Positions 8,092-16,343 of a stretch of DNA of 64,000 nt are shown here, piece by piece. Source of the DNA: an uncultured Bacteroides sp. (GTDB lineage Bacteria; Bacteroidota; Bacteroidia; Bacteroidales; Bacteroidaceae); assembly GCA_900544675.1 (NCBI GenBank), contig UQVZ01000002.1, positions 86,330 through 150,329 on the forward strand, given 5' to 3'. The position numbers and the translations under genes were made by a program. Numbering within the stretch: the first letter of the stretch is position 1; every line of letters begins with the position of its first letter. The notes beneath the pieces were generated by a model. It ran no database searches. It was given only the letters and a program-made list of their open reading frames with translations, and had not been told where the DNA came from.

Positions 8092-8291
8092 TGTGCGAGA
8101 GAATTGAAACTTAAAGATAATAAGACATAAAAAGGCTAAACAAACAAAGACTAAACTAAACAAAGAAAACCCAACCCCATAAAAAAAAGAAAATCAAAAT
8201 ATAGTATTTCAAGATACTGTTTTGATAAAATGAAGATGCCTATGTGTTAATATGAGAAGAGGACGCTGTGAAGCGTCCTCTTTTAGTTTTT
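8092..8291 (+). ncRNA. Candidate sigma-54-driven small RNA of about 200 nt
   Basis: The segment between the sigma-54 promoter and a strong terminator has no credible coding frame; the longest starts give only 6-7 codons. The 5' half is A/C-rich and poorly structured, with repeated AAACAAAGA-like words. A stem-loop follows at 8193-8226 (ATCAAAA/TTTTGAT plus AGTAT/ATACT), then the 10-bp terminator hairpin. An unstructured 5' region followed by stem-loops and a terminator is a common sRNA layout. Expression and targets are unknown; a transcribed leader or micro-peptide remains possible. Confidence 0.5.
8257..8291 (+). terminator. Intrinsic terminator of the candidate small RNA
   Basis: AAGAGGACGC and GCGTCCTCTT form a perfect 10-bp stem with a 6-nt loop, followed by TTAGTTTTT on the plus strand. 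The U-rich side faces plus-strand transcription, although the opposing pseudouridine synthase gene ends at 8290 and may also use the hairpin. Confidence 0.8.
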
Positions 8292-8976
8292 ATCCTATCG
8301 TCTGGAAAGCTTTCCACAGATTGCCTTCGGGCAAGGGAGCCGTGACCTCGACCGGTTCTTTCGACACGGGATGGACAAAACAGACCTTGCGGGCGTGAAG
8401 ACAGATGCTTCCGTCGGGGTTGGAACGGGGGAAACCGTATTTCAAATCGCCCTTGATGGGACAACCCATCTTTGCCAACTGACACCGAATCTGGTGATGA
8501 CGCCCCGTCTTGAGGTCAACCTCCAGCAGGTAATAATTGTCCGAATGCCCGATAAGGCGGTAATGAAGCACCGCTTTTTTCGAGCCTTTCACCTCGCGGT
8601 CGTAGGCATACGACTTGTTTTGCTTCTCGTTCCGCACCAGATAATGCACCAGCTCACCTTCTTCGGCAGGCGGACACTGCCTGACAATCGCCCAATAAGT
8701 CTTCTTCACTCCTCCCGTACGGAACATCTCGTTCAGGCGTGACAAAGCCTTGCTGGTCTTGGCAAACACCACCAGCCCACTTACGGGACGGTCGAGCCGG
8801 TGGGTCACCCCCAAGAATACATTGCCCGGTTTGGCATACTTCTCCTTGAGATATTGCTTCACCGTTTCCGACAAAGGGGTATCTCCCGTCTTGTCTCCCT
8901 GTACGATTTCGGAAGCGGTCTTATTGACGATAATGACGTGATTGTCTTCGTACACTACAGTCATACGCGCGGTCAT
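8290..8976 (-). CDS. RluA-family pseudouridine synthase
   Basis: This 228-residue protein is the catalytic domain of an RluA-type pseudouridine synthase without an S4 domain. The catalytic aspartate is in THRLDRPVSGL (about residue 62). Other family signatures are NKTASEIVQGD near the N-terminus, LKTGRHHQIRCQLA and LHARKVCFVHP. Such enzymes isomerise specific uridines in rRNA or tRNA; the site cannot be assigned. The start lies six bases after the fabG stop, so the two are probably cotranscribed. The ATG at 8964 is an alternative start. Confidence 0.88.
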   Translation of the reverse strand: MTARMTVVYEDNHVIIVNKTASEIVQGDKTGDTPLSETVKQYLKEKYAKPGNVFLGVTHRLDRPVSGLVVFAKTSKALSRLNEMFRTGGVKKTYWAIVRQCPPAEEGELVHYLVRNEKQNKSYAYDREVKGSKKAVLHYRLIGHSDNYYLLEVDLKTGRHHQIRCQLAKMGCPIKGDLKYGFPRSNPDGSICLHARKVCFVHPVSKEPVEVTAPLPEGNLWKAFQTIG

Positions 8977-8982
8977 GCAGCA

Positions 8983-9729
8983 TTACATGTTCATACCGCC
9001 GTCTACCTGAATCACCTGACCCGATACGTAAGACGACATATCCGAAGCCAGGAACAAGGCGATGTTTGCCACATCATCAGGCGTACCGCCACGGCGCAAC
9101 GGAATGCGCTTGTTCCATTCAGCTTTCACCTCATCGGAAAGCTGTGCCGTCATATCGGTGATGATGAAGCCCGGAGCAATGGCATTGGCACGGATGCCGC
9201 GCGAACCCAGTTCCTGAGCGATAGACTTGGCAAGACCAATCAGACCGGCTTTCGAAGCTGAATAGTTGCATTGTCCGGCATTGCCGTGTACACCTACCAC
9301 CGAAGCCATGTTGATGATATTGCCGCTGCGCTGGCGCATCATGATGGGTGTGCAGGCATGGATGAAGTTGAAAGCCGACTTCAAGTTAACATTGATAACG
9401 GCATCCCACTGGCCTTCGCTCATACGCATCATCAATCCGTCTTTTGTAATGCCGGCATTGTTAACCAGGATATCAATCGAACCGAAATCGGCATGAATCT
9501 GTTCAACCACTTTTGCCGTATCTTCGAAGTTGGCAGCATTCGAAGCATAGCCTTTCACCTTTACGCCCAAGGCTGCGATTTCTGCTTCTGTATTTTTGCC
9601 GTTTTCGTCGATAACCAAATCCGTAAATGCAATGTTAGCGCCTTCCGAAGCGAACTTCAGCGCGATAGCTTTACCGATGCCACGTGCAGCGCCGGTGATA
9701 ATAGCTGTTTTTCCTGTTAATAATCCCAT
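8983..9729 (-). CDS. fabG: 3-oxoacyl-[acyl-carrier-protein] reductase
   Basis: This 248-residue short-chain dehydrogenase reduces 3-oxoacyl-ACP with NADPH in the type II fatty acid elongation cycle. The Rossmann motif is TGAARGIGKAIA, the NNAG motif is VNNAGIT, the catalytic Ser is in NMASVVGVHG and the Tyr/Lys pair is in YSASKAG. The C-terminus VSGQVIQVDGGMNM is typical of FabG. A TetR regulator gene lies upstream and an RluA-type synthase follows after six bases, an arrangement I associate with Bacteroidales. No other fab genes are in the window. Confidence 0.93.
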   Translation of the reverse strand: MGLLTGKTAIITGAARGIGKAIALKFASEGANIAFTDLVIDENGKNTEAEIAALGVKVKGYASNAANFEDTAKVVEQIHADFGSIDILVNNAGITKDGLMMRMSEGQWDAVINVNLKSAFNFIHACTPIMMRQRSGNIINMASVVGVHGNAGQCNYSASKAGLIGLAKSIAQELGSRGIRANAIAPGFIITDMTAQLSDEVKAEWNKRIPLRRGGTPDDVANIALFLASDMSSYVSGQVIQVDGGMNM

Positions 9730-9768
9730 TTTCTTAGTTTTTAAAGTTATATAATTCTATTCGTTTCA

Positions 9769-9860
9769 GGTATCAGGCGACAAGGTATCAGGTGACAAGG
9801 CTTTCACTTACATCAACCAAACCATTAAAACCTTGTCAACTTGTCTCCTTGTCAACTGAC
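9769..9860. repeat. Dispersed GTTGACAAG/CTTGTCAAC repeat, copy 2
   Basis: GGTATCAGGCGACAAGGTATCAG and then CTTGTCAACTTGTC appear in opposite orientations across the fabG-TetR gap, making a loose inverted repeat. The words match those at 905-960 and 26145-26215. Confidence 0.5.
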
Positions 9861-9861
9861 A

Positions 9862-10455
9862 TCACTTTGTCTCTTTTCTCCCCAAGGCGCCGTAAACAAT
9901 CTTTGCCACGTAACGCCAGCCGATTTCGTCATCCAGGTCTTCACCAATCTGCCCGCGGATGTAAGGCACCTCGATGCCCTTGATGCAATAGTGGAGGATA
10001 TCGGCGGTAATCTCCACATTGTCGATATCGAACAATCCCTGCTCTTTCCCCTGCTTCAATACCTCACGGAACAGCTTGACCTCGTTGGCATCGAAATGCT
10101 TGCGCATCGCTTCTACGCGCCAGATGTCGCGGAAGAAATTGGCACGGAGCGTACCGTTGCGGTACACCGCCAGCTTTACAATGTCCAAATGGGTGGAAAT
10201 CAGTTCCAGAATCTTTTTATCGGGAGGGATGTTCTTCTGTGCAACTTTTTCCATCGTGTCGGAAAGCATTTCGAGCTCCGACTCGACCACCGCCATATAA
10301 ATCTGTTCCTTGCTCTTGAAGTAAGTATATAGCGTACGGCGTCCTTTCTTCGAAGCCACGGCAATATCATTCATTGTCGTAGCATCCACTCCTTTTTTAG
10401 CAAAGAGTTGTCTGGCTACGTCTACCAGTTTTGCTCGGGTCTTCAGTACAGTCAT
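9862..10455 (-). CDS. TetR/AcrR-family transcriptional regulator
   Basis: This 197-residue regulator has an N-terminal TetR helix-turn-helix (residues about 5-55) with LVDVARQLFAKKGVDATTMN and KKGRRTLYTYFKSKEQIYM, followed by a helical ligand-binding domain with no recognised ligand. The upstream ATG at 10533 is rejected because a -7 box at 10494-10502 lies inside that extension. The gene reads toward fabG on the same strand and may control that lipid gene, but this is inference from position. Confidence 0.87.
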   Translation of the reverse strand: MTVLKTRAKLVDVARQLFAKKGVDATTMNDIAVASKKGRRTLYTYFKSKEQIYMAVVESELEMLSDTMEKVAQKNIPPDKKILELISTHLDIVKLAVYRNGTLRANFFRDIWRVEAMRKHFDANEVKLFREVLKQGKEQGLFDIDNVEITADILHYCIKGIEVPYIRGQIGEDLDDEIGWRYVAKIVYGALGRKETK

Positions 10456-10493
10456 CGTATATCCTTGAAATTGCACAATGTCTAATAGTGTGA

Positions 10494-10502
10494 GCAAAAG
10501 TA
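10494..10502 (-). promoter_or_regulatory. -7 promoter element for the TetR gene
   Basis: On the minus strand this reads TACTTTTGC, fitting TAnnTTTG plus C. The start would lie near 10487, about 30 nt before the ATG at 10455. Confidence 0.55.
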
Positions 10503-10619
10503 CAGCTTTTCTTCCGACTACACAAATTATCAATCTATATTTTTAAACAACGAGGCATATTATGACCTCCCAATATCCATCCCGATAAAAGACCTCAAAA
10601 ATCCTTATCAAAAAAAGCT

Positions 10620-10646
10620 ATATAATATATATATTTTATATATTTG
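10620..10646 (+). promoter_or_regulatory. AT-only promoter/operator of the toxin-antitoxin pair
   Basis: A TATAATATATATATTTTATATA run, rich in self-complementary words, ends in TATATTTG at 10639-10646, a perfect TAnnTTTG box. Transcription would start near 10653, only about eight bases before the antitoxin ATG. The palindromic run over the promoter is where an autoregulating antitoxin would be expected to bind. Confidence 0.5.
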
Positions 10647-10660
10647 CACAAAAACTGATT

Positions 10661-10918
10661 ATGGAAGCAACGATACCCCATAGAAAGAAAATCATTGACT
10701 TGAAAGAAGACACCTTCCGTTCTCTTTCGGTTATGGCTGCCAGGCAAGGCACCAACTTGAAGCGCCTGATTGAAAACCTGCTCGACAAAACGGCAGAAGA
10801 ATACGATGAGGAAGAAGCCTACCGCTATTTATCCAAGAATTATCCCGACGGAAAAGTTATGCTGGAGAAGAAGGAACGCAAAGAATTTATGGATTGGCTT
10901 GGAGTGACTGAGAAATGA
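10661..10918 (+). CDS. Type II antitoxin
   Basis: This 85-residue protein has a basic N-terminal half (HRKKIIDLKEDTFRSLSVMAARQGTNLKRLIENLL) resembling a ribbon-helix-helix DNA-binding fold. The acidic C-terminal tail (AEEYDEEEAYRYLS) would wrap the toxin. It overlaps the toxin gene by four bases (ATGA), the usual coupled order antitoxin then toxin. It should neutralise the toxin and repress the pair through the AT-rich palindromic promoter just upstream. Confidence 0.75.
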   Translation: MEATIPHRKKIIDLKEDTFRSLSVMAARQGTNLKRLIENLLDKTAEEYDEEEAYRYLSKNYPDGKVMLEKKERKEFMDWLGVTEK

Positions 10919-11217
10919 GAGTTGAATTTTCAAAAGAATTCGAAAAGGAAGTCCGCAAGCTGTCCGGGAAAATGCTTGATTCAGTCCGTGAGACCGTGCA
11001 GGAAGTCATCAATGCGAAAAGCATTGAGGATTTGACGGATTGCAAAAAATTAACGAGCTATGACTTCATATACCGACTGAGAATAGGAAACTACCGTGCC
11101 TTTTTCAGCTTTCATGTGCAAATTGTAAATGATTGCGTGATGTTTCTTTATCTAGTACCCAGAGGCCAGGCATACGATAAGAAAACAGTAAAGAACTTGC
11201 AAAGAAAAGATATATAA
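10915..11217 (+). CDS. RelE/ParE-superfamily toxin
   Basis: This 100-residue protein matches the compact RelE/ParE fold: an N-terminal beta strand plus helix (VEFSKEFEKEVRKL), a helix pair, then the central sheet around YRLRIGNYRAFFSFHV and a C-terminal FLYLVPRGQAYDKK. Members either cleave ribosome-bound mRNA (RelE-like) or poison gyrase (ParE-like); the sequence does not decide which. Its start overlaps the antitoxin stop, so translation is coupled. The pair is followed by the initiator tRNA promoter. Confidence 0.8.
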   Translation: MRVEFSKEFEKEVRKLSGKMLDSVRETVQEVINAKSIEDLTDCKKLTSYDFIYRLRIGNYRAFFSFHVQIVNDCVMFLYLVPRGQAYDKKTVKNLQRKDI

Positions 11218-11258
11218 AGAAGGAAATGACAGAAAACAATAAAAAAGTCTGCAAAACA

Positions 11259-11290
11259 TTTGCATATTTAAAATAAAGTCCATACCTTTG
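11259..11290 (+). promoter_or_regulatory. Promoter of the tandem initiator tRNA genes
   Basis: A -33 TTTG at 11259-11262 and a -7 TACCTTTG at 11283-11290 are separated by 20 bases, the best full match to the Bacteroidetes consensus in the window. It is aimed at the two tRNA genes. Confidence 0.75.
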
Positions 11291-11319
11291 CACCCGAATT
11301 AAGAAATTAAGCATAACAT

Positions 11320-11392
<73 letters not shown>

Positions 11393-11410
11393 CTAAAAAA
11401 GACATAACAT

Positions 11411-11483
<73 letters not shown>

Positions 11484-11492
11484 CCAAGAGGT

Positions 11493-11524
11493 AAGAGAGA
11501 CGAGGAACGTTTCTCTTTTTTTGT
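11493..11524 (+). terminator. Terminator after the tRNA pair
   Basis: AAGAGA and TCTCTT form a short stem with inner AC/GT pairs, followed by TTTTTTTG. It separates the tRNA transcript from the cysteine synthase gene. Confidence 0.6.
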
Positions 11525-11580
11525 TTTTCATCCGGCTAAAAGACACATTATTTATATTATCAACCATCAATTATTCAACC

Positions 11581-12501
11581 ATGGCACGCATTTATAACCA
11601 ACTGACCGAACTAATCGGACACACACCCCTCTTAAAACTGAACCGGTTATGCGAAAAATATCAGACACAAGCCTCTATCATAGCCAAACTGGAATGCTTC
11701 AACCCGGGCGGAAGCGTAAAAGACCGCACAGCCCTATCGATGATAGAAGATGCTGAAAAGAAAGGAATAATCGGCGCCGGAGCCACCCTTATCGAGCCTA
11801 CCAGCGGCAATACGGGTGTGGGACTGGCGTGGATAGCCTCCCTGAAAGGATATAAAACCATCCTTACCATGCCCGAAACAATGAGCATAGAGCGGCGTAT
11901 GCTGCTGAAAGCTATGGGCGCACAACTGGTGCTCACGCCGGGAGCGGAAGGCATGAGCGGAGCTATCCGGAAGGCGGAAGAATTGCAACGCGAAATACCC
12001 AATTCGCTCATCCTGAAACAATTTGAAAACCCAGCTAACCCCGAAGTGCACGTGCGTACCACGGCAGAAGAAATCTGGCAAGACACCGACGGGAAAGTGG
12101 ATGTATTTGTGGCCGCAGTAGGAACCGGAGGCACATTGAGCGGAACCGGCAAAGGACTCAAAGCGCACAATCCCGCCATCGAAACCGTAGCCGTAGAACC
12201 TGACGCTTCGGCGGTGCTCTCGGGAGAATCGGCAGGAAGCCACCGCATCCAGGGCATCGGTGCCGGATTCGTGCCTAAAACATATCATCCGGAAGTGACA
12301 GACCGCATTATCCGCATCAAGGACGAAGACGCTTTCCGCATGGAAAAAGAACTTGCCGCCACCGAAGGCTTGCTGGTGGGCATTTCCTCGGGAGCAGCCG
12401 TTTGCGCCGCACTTCAACTGGCCCTGCAACCCACATACGCCGGCAAACAGATTGTAGTCCTTCTCCCCGATACAGGCGAACGGTATCTTTCTACATTTTA
12501 A
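11581..12501 (+). CDS. cysK: Cysteine synthase A (O-acetylserine sulfhydrylase)
   Basis: This 306-residue PLP fold-type II enzyme makes cysteine from O-acetylserine and sulfide. The Schiff-base lysine is in NPGGSVKDRTAL (about residue 46), the substrate loop is PTSGNTGVGLA, the phosphate-binding loop is GTGGTLSGTG and the C-terminal PLP ring contact is in VLLPDTGERYLS. Length is normal. The ATG at 11581 (MARIYNQLTELIGHTP) gives the family N-terminus; the in-frame start at 11521 overlaps the tRNA terminator. No cysE is in the window. Confidence 0.94.
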   Translation: MARIYNQLTELIGHTPLLKLNRLCEKYQTQASIIAKLECFNPGGSVKDRTALSMIEDAEKKGIIGAGATLIEPTSGNTGVGLAWIASLKGYKTILTMPETMSIERRMLLKAMGAQLVLTPGAEGMSGAIRKAEELQREIPNSLILKQFENPANPEVHVRTTAEEIWQDTDGKVDVFVAAVGTGGTLSGTGKGLKAHNPAIETVAVEPDASAVLSGESAGSHRIQGIGAGFVPKTYHPEVTDRIIRIKDEDAFRMEKELAATEGLLVGISSGAAVCAALQLALQPTYAGKQIVVLLPDTGERYLSTF

Positions 12502-12519
12502 GGTACCTAGTCACCTAAT

Positions 12520-14415
12520 TTATTTAAACAATTTCTCGATGTCTTCTTCCCGAAGCAGGGCAAGCACCGTCTTGCCGTCTGGGGTATAGTTGGGGGTAGG
12601 TACGGCAAAAAGCTCGTCCACCAGATTGTTCATTTCCTCAGATGTCAATACCTGTCCGGGAACGATGGCAGATGCCTTTGCCAGCGAAAGCGCCAAAGCA
12701 GACTGTACTTCCTCCTTTACGTCCTTCCCTTTCTCCAGAGCAGTCTGTACGAGGTCGGTCACCAGCCGCTCCGGATTCAAGCCCTCGATTCCAGCCGGTA
12801 CTCCGTTGATGGCATACGACCCTCCTCCTAAGTTGCTCAGGTCGAAACCCAATGCTTTCAGGTCGTCCATGATGGACTCAAGCACCGGAATCTCCGAACC
12901 GGAAAAATGAACCATTTCGGGGAAAAGCATACGTTGCGACACATTCCGTTTGTCGGCTATCTGCTTCATGTAGCGGTCGAACAAAATGCGCACATGCGCC
13001 CGTTGCTGGTCGATAATCATCAGCCCCGATTTCACGGAAGTCAGGATATAGCTTCCCTTGTACTGGTAATGCTGGGTCACATTCTCTTTTACCGCCGCCT
13101 CGGGATGCGCATCGTATATCGTAGGCGAATCGGCATGTGTCTTTTCATCGCTCCACCCTTCTTCAGGCACCGATGCACCGGCATCTTCCTGTACGTGAAC
13201 CGATTTCCGCTCCAGTCCCTCGAACAAAGGTTCCCATTGGGTATGCTTCTGACGTGCCGAAGCAGGCGAATACGAGGAAGGAGGAGCCGCGGAAGACTTT
13301 ACATTGAAAGGATTGTACGAAGGGTCGTACGAAAGTGTAGGAGGCACTACTCCAGCCTGATGTTCCGGTTCGAAAGCGGGAATGTCAGGCATGCCTTCGG
13401 TATCAAAGTCGATAGAAGGAACCGCATTGAATCGTCCCAAAGTCTCTTTGACCGCCGCCGAAAGAATCTGCCAGATGGCTTGCTCGTTCTCGAACTTGAT
13501 TTCGGTTTTGGTGGGATGGATATTGACGTCGATGTGTGCCGGGTCGACTTCGAAATAAAGGAAATAAGAGACCTGTTCGCCGGCAGGCACCAGATGCTCG
13601 TAGGCATCCATCAAGGCTTTGTGGAAATAAGGATGGCGCATAAACCTGCCGTTGACGAAGAAGAACTGGCGCGCTCCTTTCTTACGTGCGGTCTCGGGCT
13701 TGCCGATGAAACCGTGAACACGCACCATGCTGGTGGTAATGTCTAACGACAACAATTCCTGATTCAGCTTCTTGCCGAACACACCCATAATGCGCTGGCG
13801 CAAGGGAAAGACGGGCAGGTTCATCATCTCCGTGCCGTTGTGGTGCAAGGTGAAAGAGATATCAGGATTCACCAGCACAATCCGCTCGAACTCGGTCAGG
13901 ATATTGCTCAGTTCCGTCTGGTTCGACTTGAGGAACTTGCGCCGTGCGGGCACATTGTAAAACAGGTTTTTCACGCTGAAATTACTTCCCCGCGGACAAG
14001 CCACCGCCTCCTGCCCTTCCACTTTCGAACCTGCAATGGTGAGCTGCGTGCCCAGTACATCCCCTTCCTGGCAGGTGCGCAATTCCACCTGCGCCACCGC
14101 CGCTATCGAAGCCAGCGCCTCTCCCCGGAAGCCCATCGTATGGAGGGCAAACAGGTCGGAAGCCTCACGTATCTTCGAAGTGGCATGGCGTTCGAAAGCC
14201 AAACGCGCATCGGTTTCCGACATACCCTTTCCGTCATCGATGACCTGCACACAAGTCTTTCCGGCATCCGTTATCAGCACATCTATGTGATGCGCGCCTG
14301 CGTCTACTGCATTCTCAACCAATTCTTTTACCACGGATGCAGGACGTTGTATCACTTCGCCCGCCGCAATCTGATTAGCCACGGAATCGGGCAACAAACG
14401 TATTACATCGCTCAT
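12520..14415 (-). CDS. mutL: DNA mismatch repair protein MutL
   Basis: This is a 631-residue mismatch repair ATPase. The N-terminal GHKL domain has IAAGEVIQRPASVVKEL, DDGKGM, RHATSKI and GFRGEALASI. The linker (about 345-440) is low-complexity, and the C-terminal dimerisation domain ends LLREEDIEKLFK. I see no clear DQHA(X)2E(X)4E endonuclease motif in the C-terminal domain; it reads DQQRAHVRILFDRYM. That suggests a dimerisation-only or altered site, which needs alignment. It is the last gene of the run guaB, ppiC-like genes, ostA-like, mutL. Confidence 0.95.
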   Translation of the reverse strand: MSDVIRLLPDSVANQIAAGEVIQRPASVVKELVENAVDAGAHHIDVLITDAGKTCVQVIDDGKGMSETDARLAFERHATSKIREASDLFALHTMGFRGEALASIAAVAQVELRTCQEGDVLGTQLTIAGSKVEGQEAVACPRGSNFSVKNLFYNVPARRKFLKSNQTELSNILTEFERIVLVNPDISFTLHHNGTEMMNLPVFPLRQRIMGVFGKKLNQELLSLDITTSMVRVHGFIGKPETARKKGARQFFFVNGRFMRHPYFHKALMDAYEHLVPAGEQVSYFLYFEVDPAHIDVNIHPTKTEIKFENEQAIWQILSAAVKETLGRFNAVPSIDFDTEGMPDIPAFEPEHQAGVVPPTLSYDPSYNPFNVKSSAAPPSSYSPASARQKHTQWEPLFEGLERKSVHVQEDAGASVPEEGWSDEKTHADSPTIYDAHPEAAVKENVTQHYQYKGSYILTSVKSGLMIIDQQRAHVRILFDRYMKQIADKRNVSQRMLFPEMVHFSGSEIPVLESIMDDLKALGFDLSNLGGGSYAINGVPAGIEGLNPERLVTDLVQTALEKGKDVKEEVQSALALSLAKASAIVPGQVLTSEEMNNLVDELFAVPTPNYTPDGKTVLALLREEDIEKLFK

Positions 14416-14437
14416 ATATGCTCCTGCTAAAAAAATG

Positions 14438-16330
14438 TCATTTATCTTCCTCTAAAGCGGCTTCCGAAGCTTGAGCTTCTTCTTCCTTTCCGGCATCCTC
14501 CGCCTCTTGTTCCGGCTTCTCTTCAGTGGAAGATTCCTTCACCTCTTCCACTTTCTCCGCCGCTTTCTCTACTACTTTTTCTACCGCCTTTTGAGAAGGA
14601 GCCGCCAGATTATCAAACAAATGCTGGTTCGGAAGTTCTATCGGACCGCGTATATTCTTCTTCAACTGATCTTCTGCTTTCTTGCCTCGCCAGTTGAAAA
14701 TATCTTCTTTATTCAACGGCCGGATATAGTCGAACCACACGAAGTTATCCAGCTTGTCTTTCCCTTTCGGAATCATCAGCATCGGATACAAGGTACCGTT
14801 CGATTGCGGACTCATCACCATCCGTTGCAATTTCTGATGCTCCAGATAAATCTCCAGTTTGCTGGTTTCCGACACGTTCATGCCTATCAACGTACTATCG
14901 GAATCCATCGGATAATAAACCAGCCGTACCGAACCGATAACCTCGGTCTTATACATCTCGCCATTGCGGAAATAAGCTTTCATTTCTTTTCCGGTCACCT
15001 GATTGTACATCGTCGAGTCCAGCTCTTCTACCGACAAAGCCTGATTGATGATGTGTGCCCAGTCGATGGTGCTATCGTTCATGTAAATGCAAATCTTCTC
15101 GCCCACCAGTTGCTGGTTTTCATTCCAAAGAATCGGGTCTTCGTACATGGTCAGGCAACTATCTTTCGTAGAGAACACCAGCGAGTCGGCTACCCCCTGC
15201 ACATCGGTACGGTAAAAACGCACCTTATGGAACGCCGCCATTTCGCGGAACATTGTATCGGTTTCCAAATGGAACGTACGCATCAGCAACGTATCGGCAT
15301 GCAGGTACAAACTATCACCTTGCGAATAATCGATACCTACCGCCTTATCGGTGGCAAAGGCATATTTTGTCTGCTCATTATAATATCCGTATTCGCCGGT
15401 CATCATGTTCTTGTTGATGGTATCGGTCATCACCATGTTGCGGAACGCCTCGCCCGTACCGGCATCGCGGTCGTAATACAAGGTATCCCCCGTCAATTGC
15501 TTGCCATCATTGGTCAGAATCGAACGGTTGTACAGGTATGCCTTTCCGGTCATCGTATTATAGGTGCCCAGCTCCGAATAAATATGGTTGTTGTCGCTAT
15601 CGATATCCGAAGGTCCCACAATGTTGGCTATCTTCGTCGCGGTATTATATTCGAGCGTATCCGAAGTAAGCGTAAATTGCGGATTAACCAGTTGCACATT
15701 GAAGTTGAACACCGACTGCTTGGTGCTGGGATTATATTCTCCCCATTCCGAAGTCAGGACGTTCTGCTCGTCCATCAGCGTACCCCCATCGAAGAAATAC
15801 CCCAAGTTGTATACCCGGTCATAATTCAGGCTATCGGTCAGCAAAGTGGTATTTCTGTTCTCCATCCGCACGTTCATCCGCACCTCGGCTATCTGCGTAT
15901 TGCCATCATAATACAAACGGTCTCCGTAAAGGAAGAGCGTATCGCCCTGATTCATCTTGACATTGCTGAATGCCTCGAACGAACTAATCTGGTCGTAATA
16001 ATACGCGCTATCGCAATACATATACACGCTATCGTGACGGAACACGACATTGCCTACCACCACCTGTGCATCGGGATGACGGGAATCCTTACGCAACACG
16101 TCCGAGTGAATCAGATACACCTTGCTCTTGGGCTGTTGCTTTTTAGGGGCAGGCTCTTGCTTCCGGACTGGCTGGCGCTTTTGCACCGTCGAATCGTTCT
16201 GAGCTTTTGCCGCCGGCGTACGGACCGGCTTTTGTGCCAGAAGACAAAAGCCGAAAAGGCATAGGACACACATCAATAGTGCCCTATGCCCGTTTAGCGT
16301 ATGTTTCTTTTGCTTATCTTTCTGTATCAT
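14438..16330 (-). CDS. OstA/LptA-like outer-envelope protein
   Basis: This 630-residue exported protein has an N-terminal signal/anchor (ALLMCVLCLFGFCLLAQ, residues about 17-33). A long repeated beta-strand region follows with the OstA/LptA pattern (LYYDGNTQIAEV, YNTATKIANI, YNTMTGKAYL, YYDRDAGTGEAF), matching the beta-jellyroll that shields lipid A during LPS transport. The C-terminal 50 residues are acidic and low-complexity (E/A/K-rich). It is three times longer than E. coli LptA, as is usual in Bacteroidetes. It lies between a SurA-like chaperone gene and mutL, with short gaps. Confidence 0.8.
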   Translation of the reverse strand: MIQKDKQKKHTLNGHRALLMCVLCLFGFCLLAQKPVRTPAAKAQNDSTVQKRQPVRKQEPAPKKQQPKSKVYLIHSDVLRKDSRHPDAQVVVGNVVFRHDSVYMYCDSAYYYDQISSFEAFSNVKMNQGDTLFLYGDRLYYDGNTQIAEVRMNVRMENRNTTLLTDSLNYDRVYNLGYFFDGGTLMDEQNVLTSEWGEYNPSTKQSVFNFNVQLVNPQFTLTSDTLEYNTATKIANIVGPSDIDSDNNHIYSELGTYNTMTGKAYLYNRSILTNDGKQLTGDTLYYDRDAGTGEAFRNMVMTDTINKNMMTGEYGYYNEQTKYAFATDKAVGIDYSQGDSLYLHADTLLMRTFHLETDTMFREMAAFHKVRFYRTDVQGVADSLVFSTKDSCLTMYEDPILWNENQQLVGEKICIYMNDSTIDWAHIINQALSVEELDSTMYNQVTGKEMKAYFRNGEMYKTEVIGSVRLVYYPMDSDSTLIGMNVSETSKLEIYLEHQKLQRMVMSPQSNGTLYPMLMIPKGKDKLDNFVWFDYIRPLNKEDIFNWRGKKAEDQLKKNIRGPIELPNQHLFDNLAAPSQKAVEKVVEKAAEKVEEVKESSTEEKPEQEAEDAGKEEEAQASEAALEEDK

Positions 16331-16343
16331 ACGTTATTCAATA

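Noticed and set aside
14471..16264. 597-codon open frame on the plus strand
   Set aside because: It lies antisense to the OstA-like gene, has no domain pattern and is a by-product of that gene's codon use.
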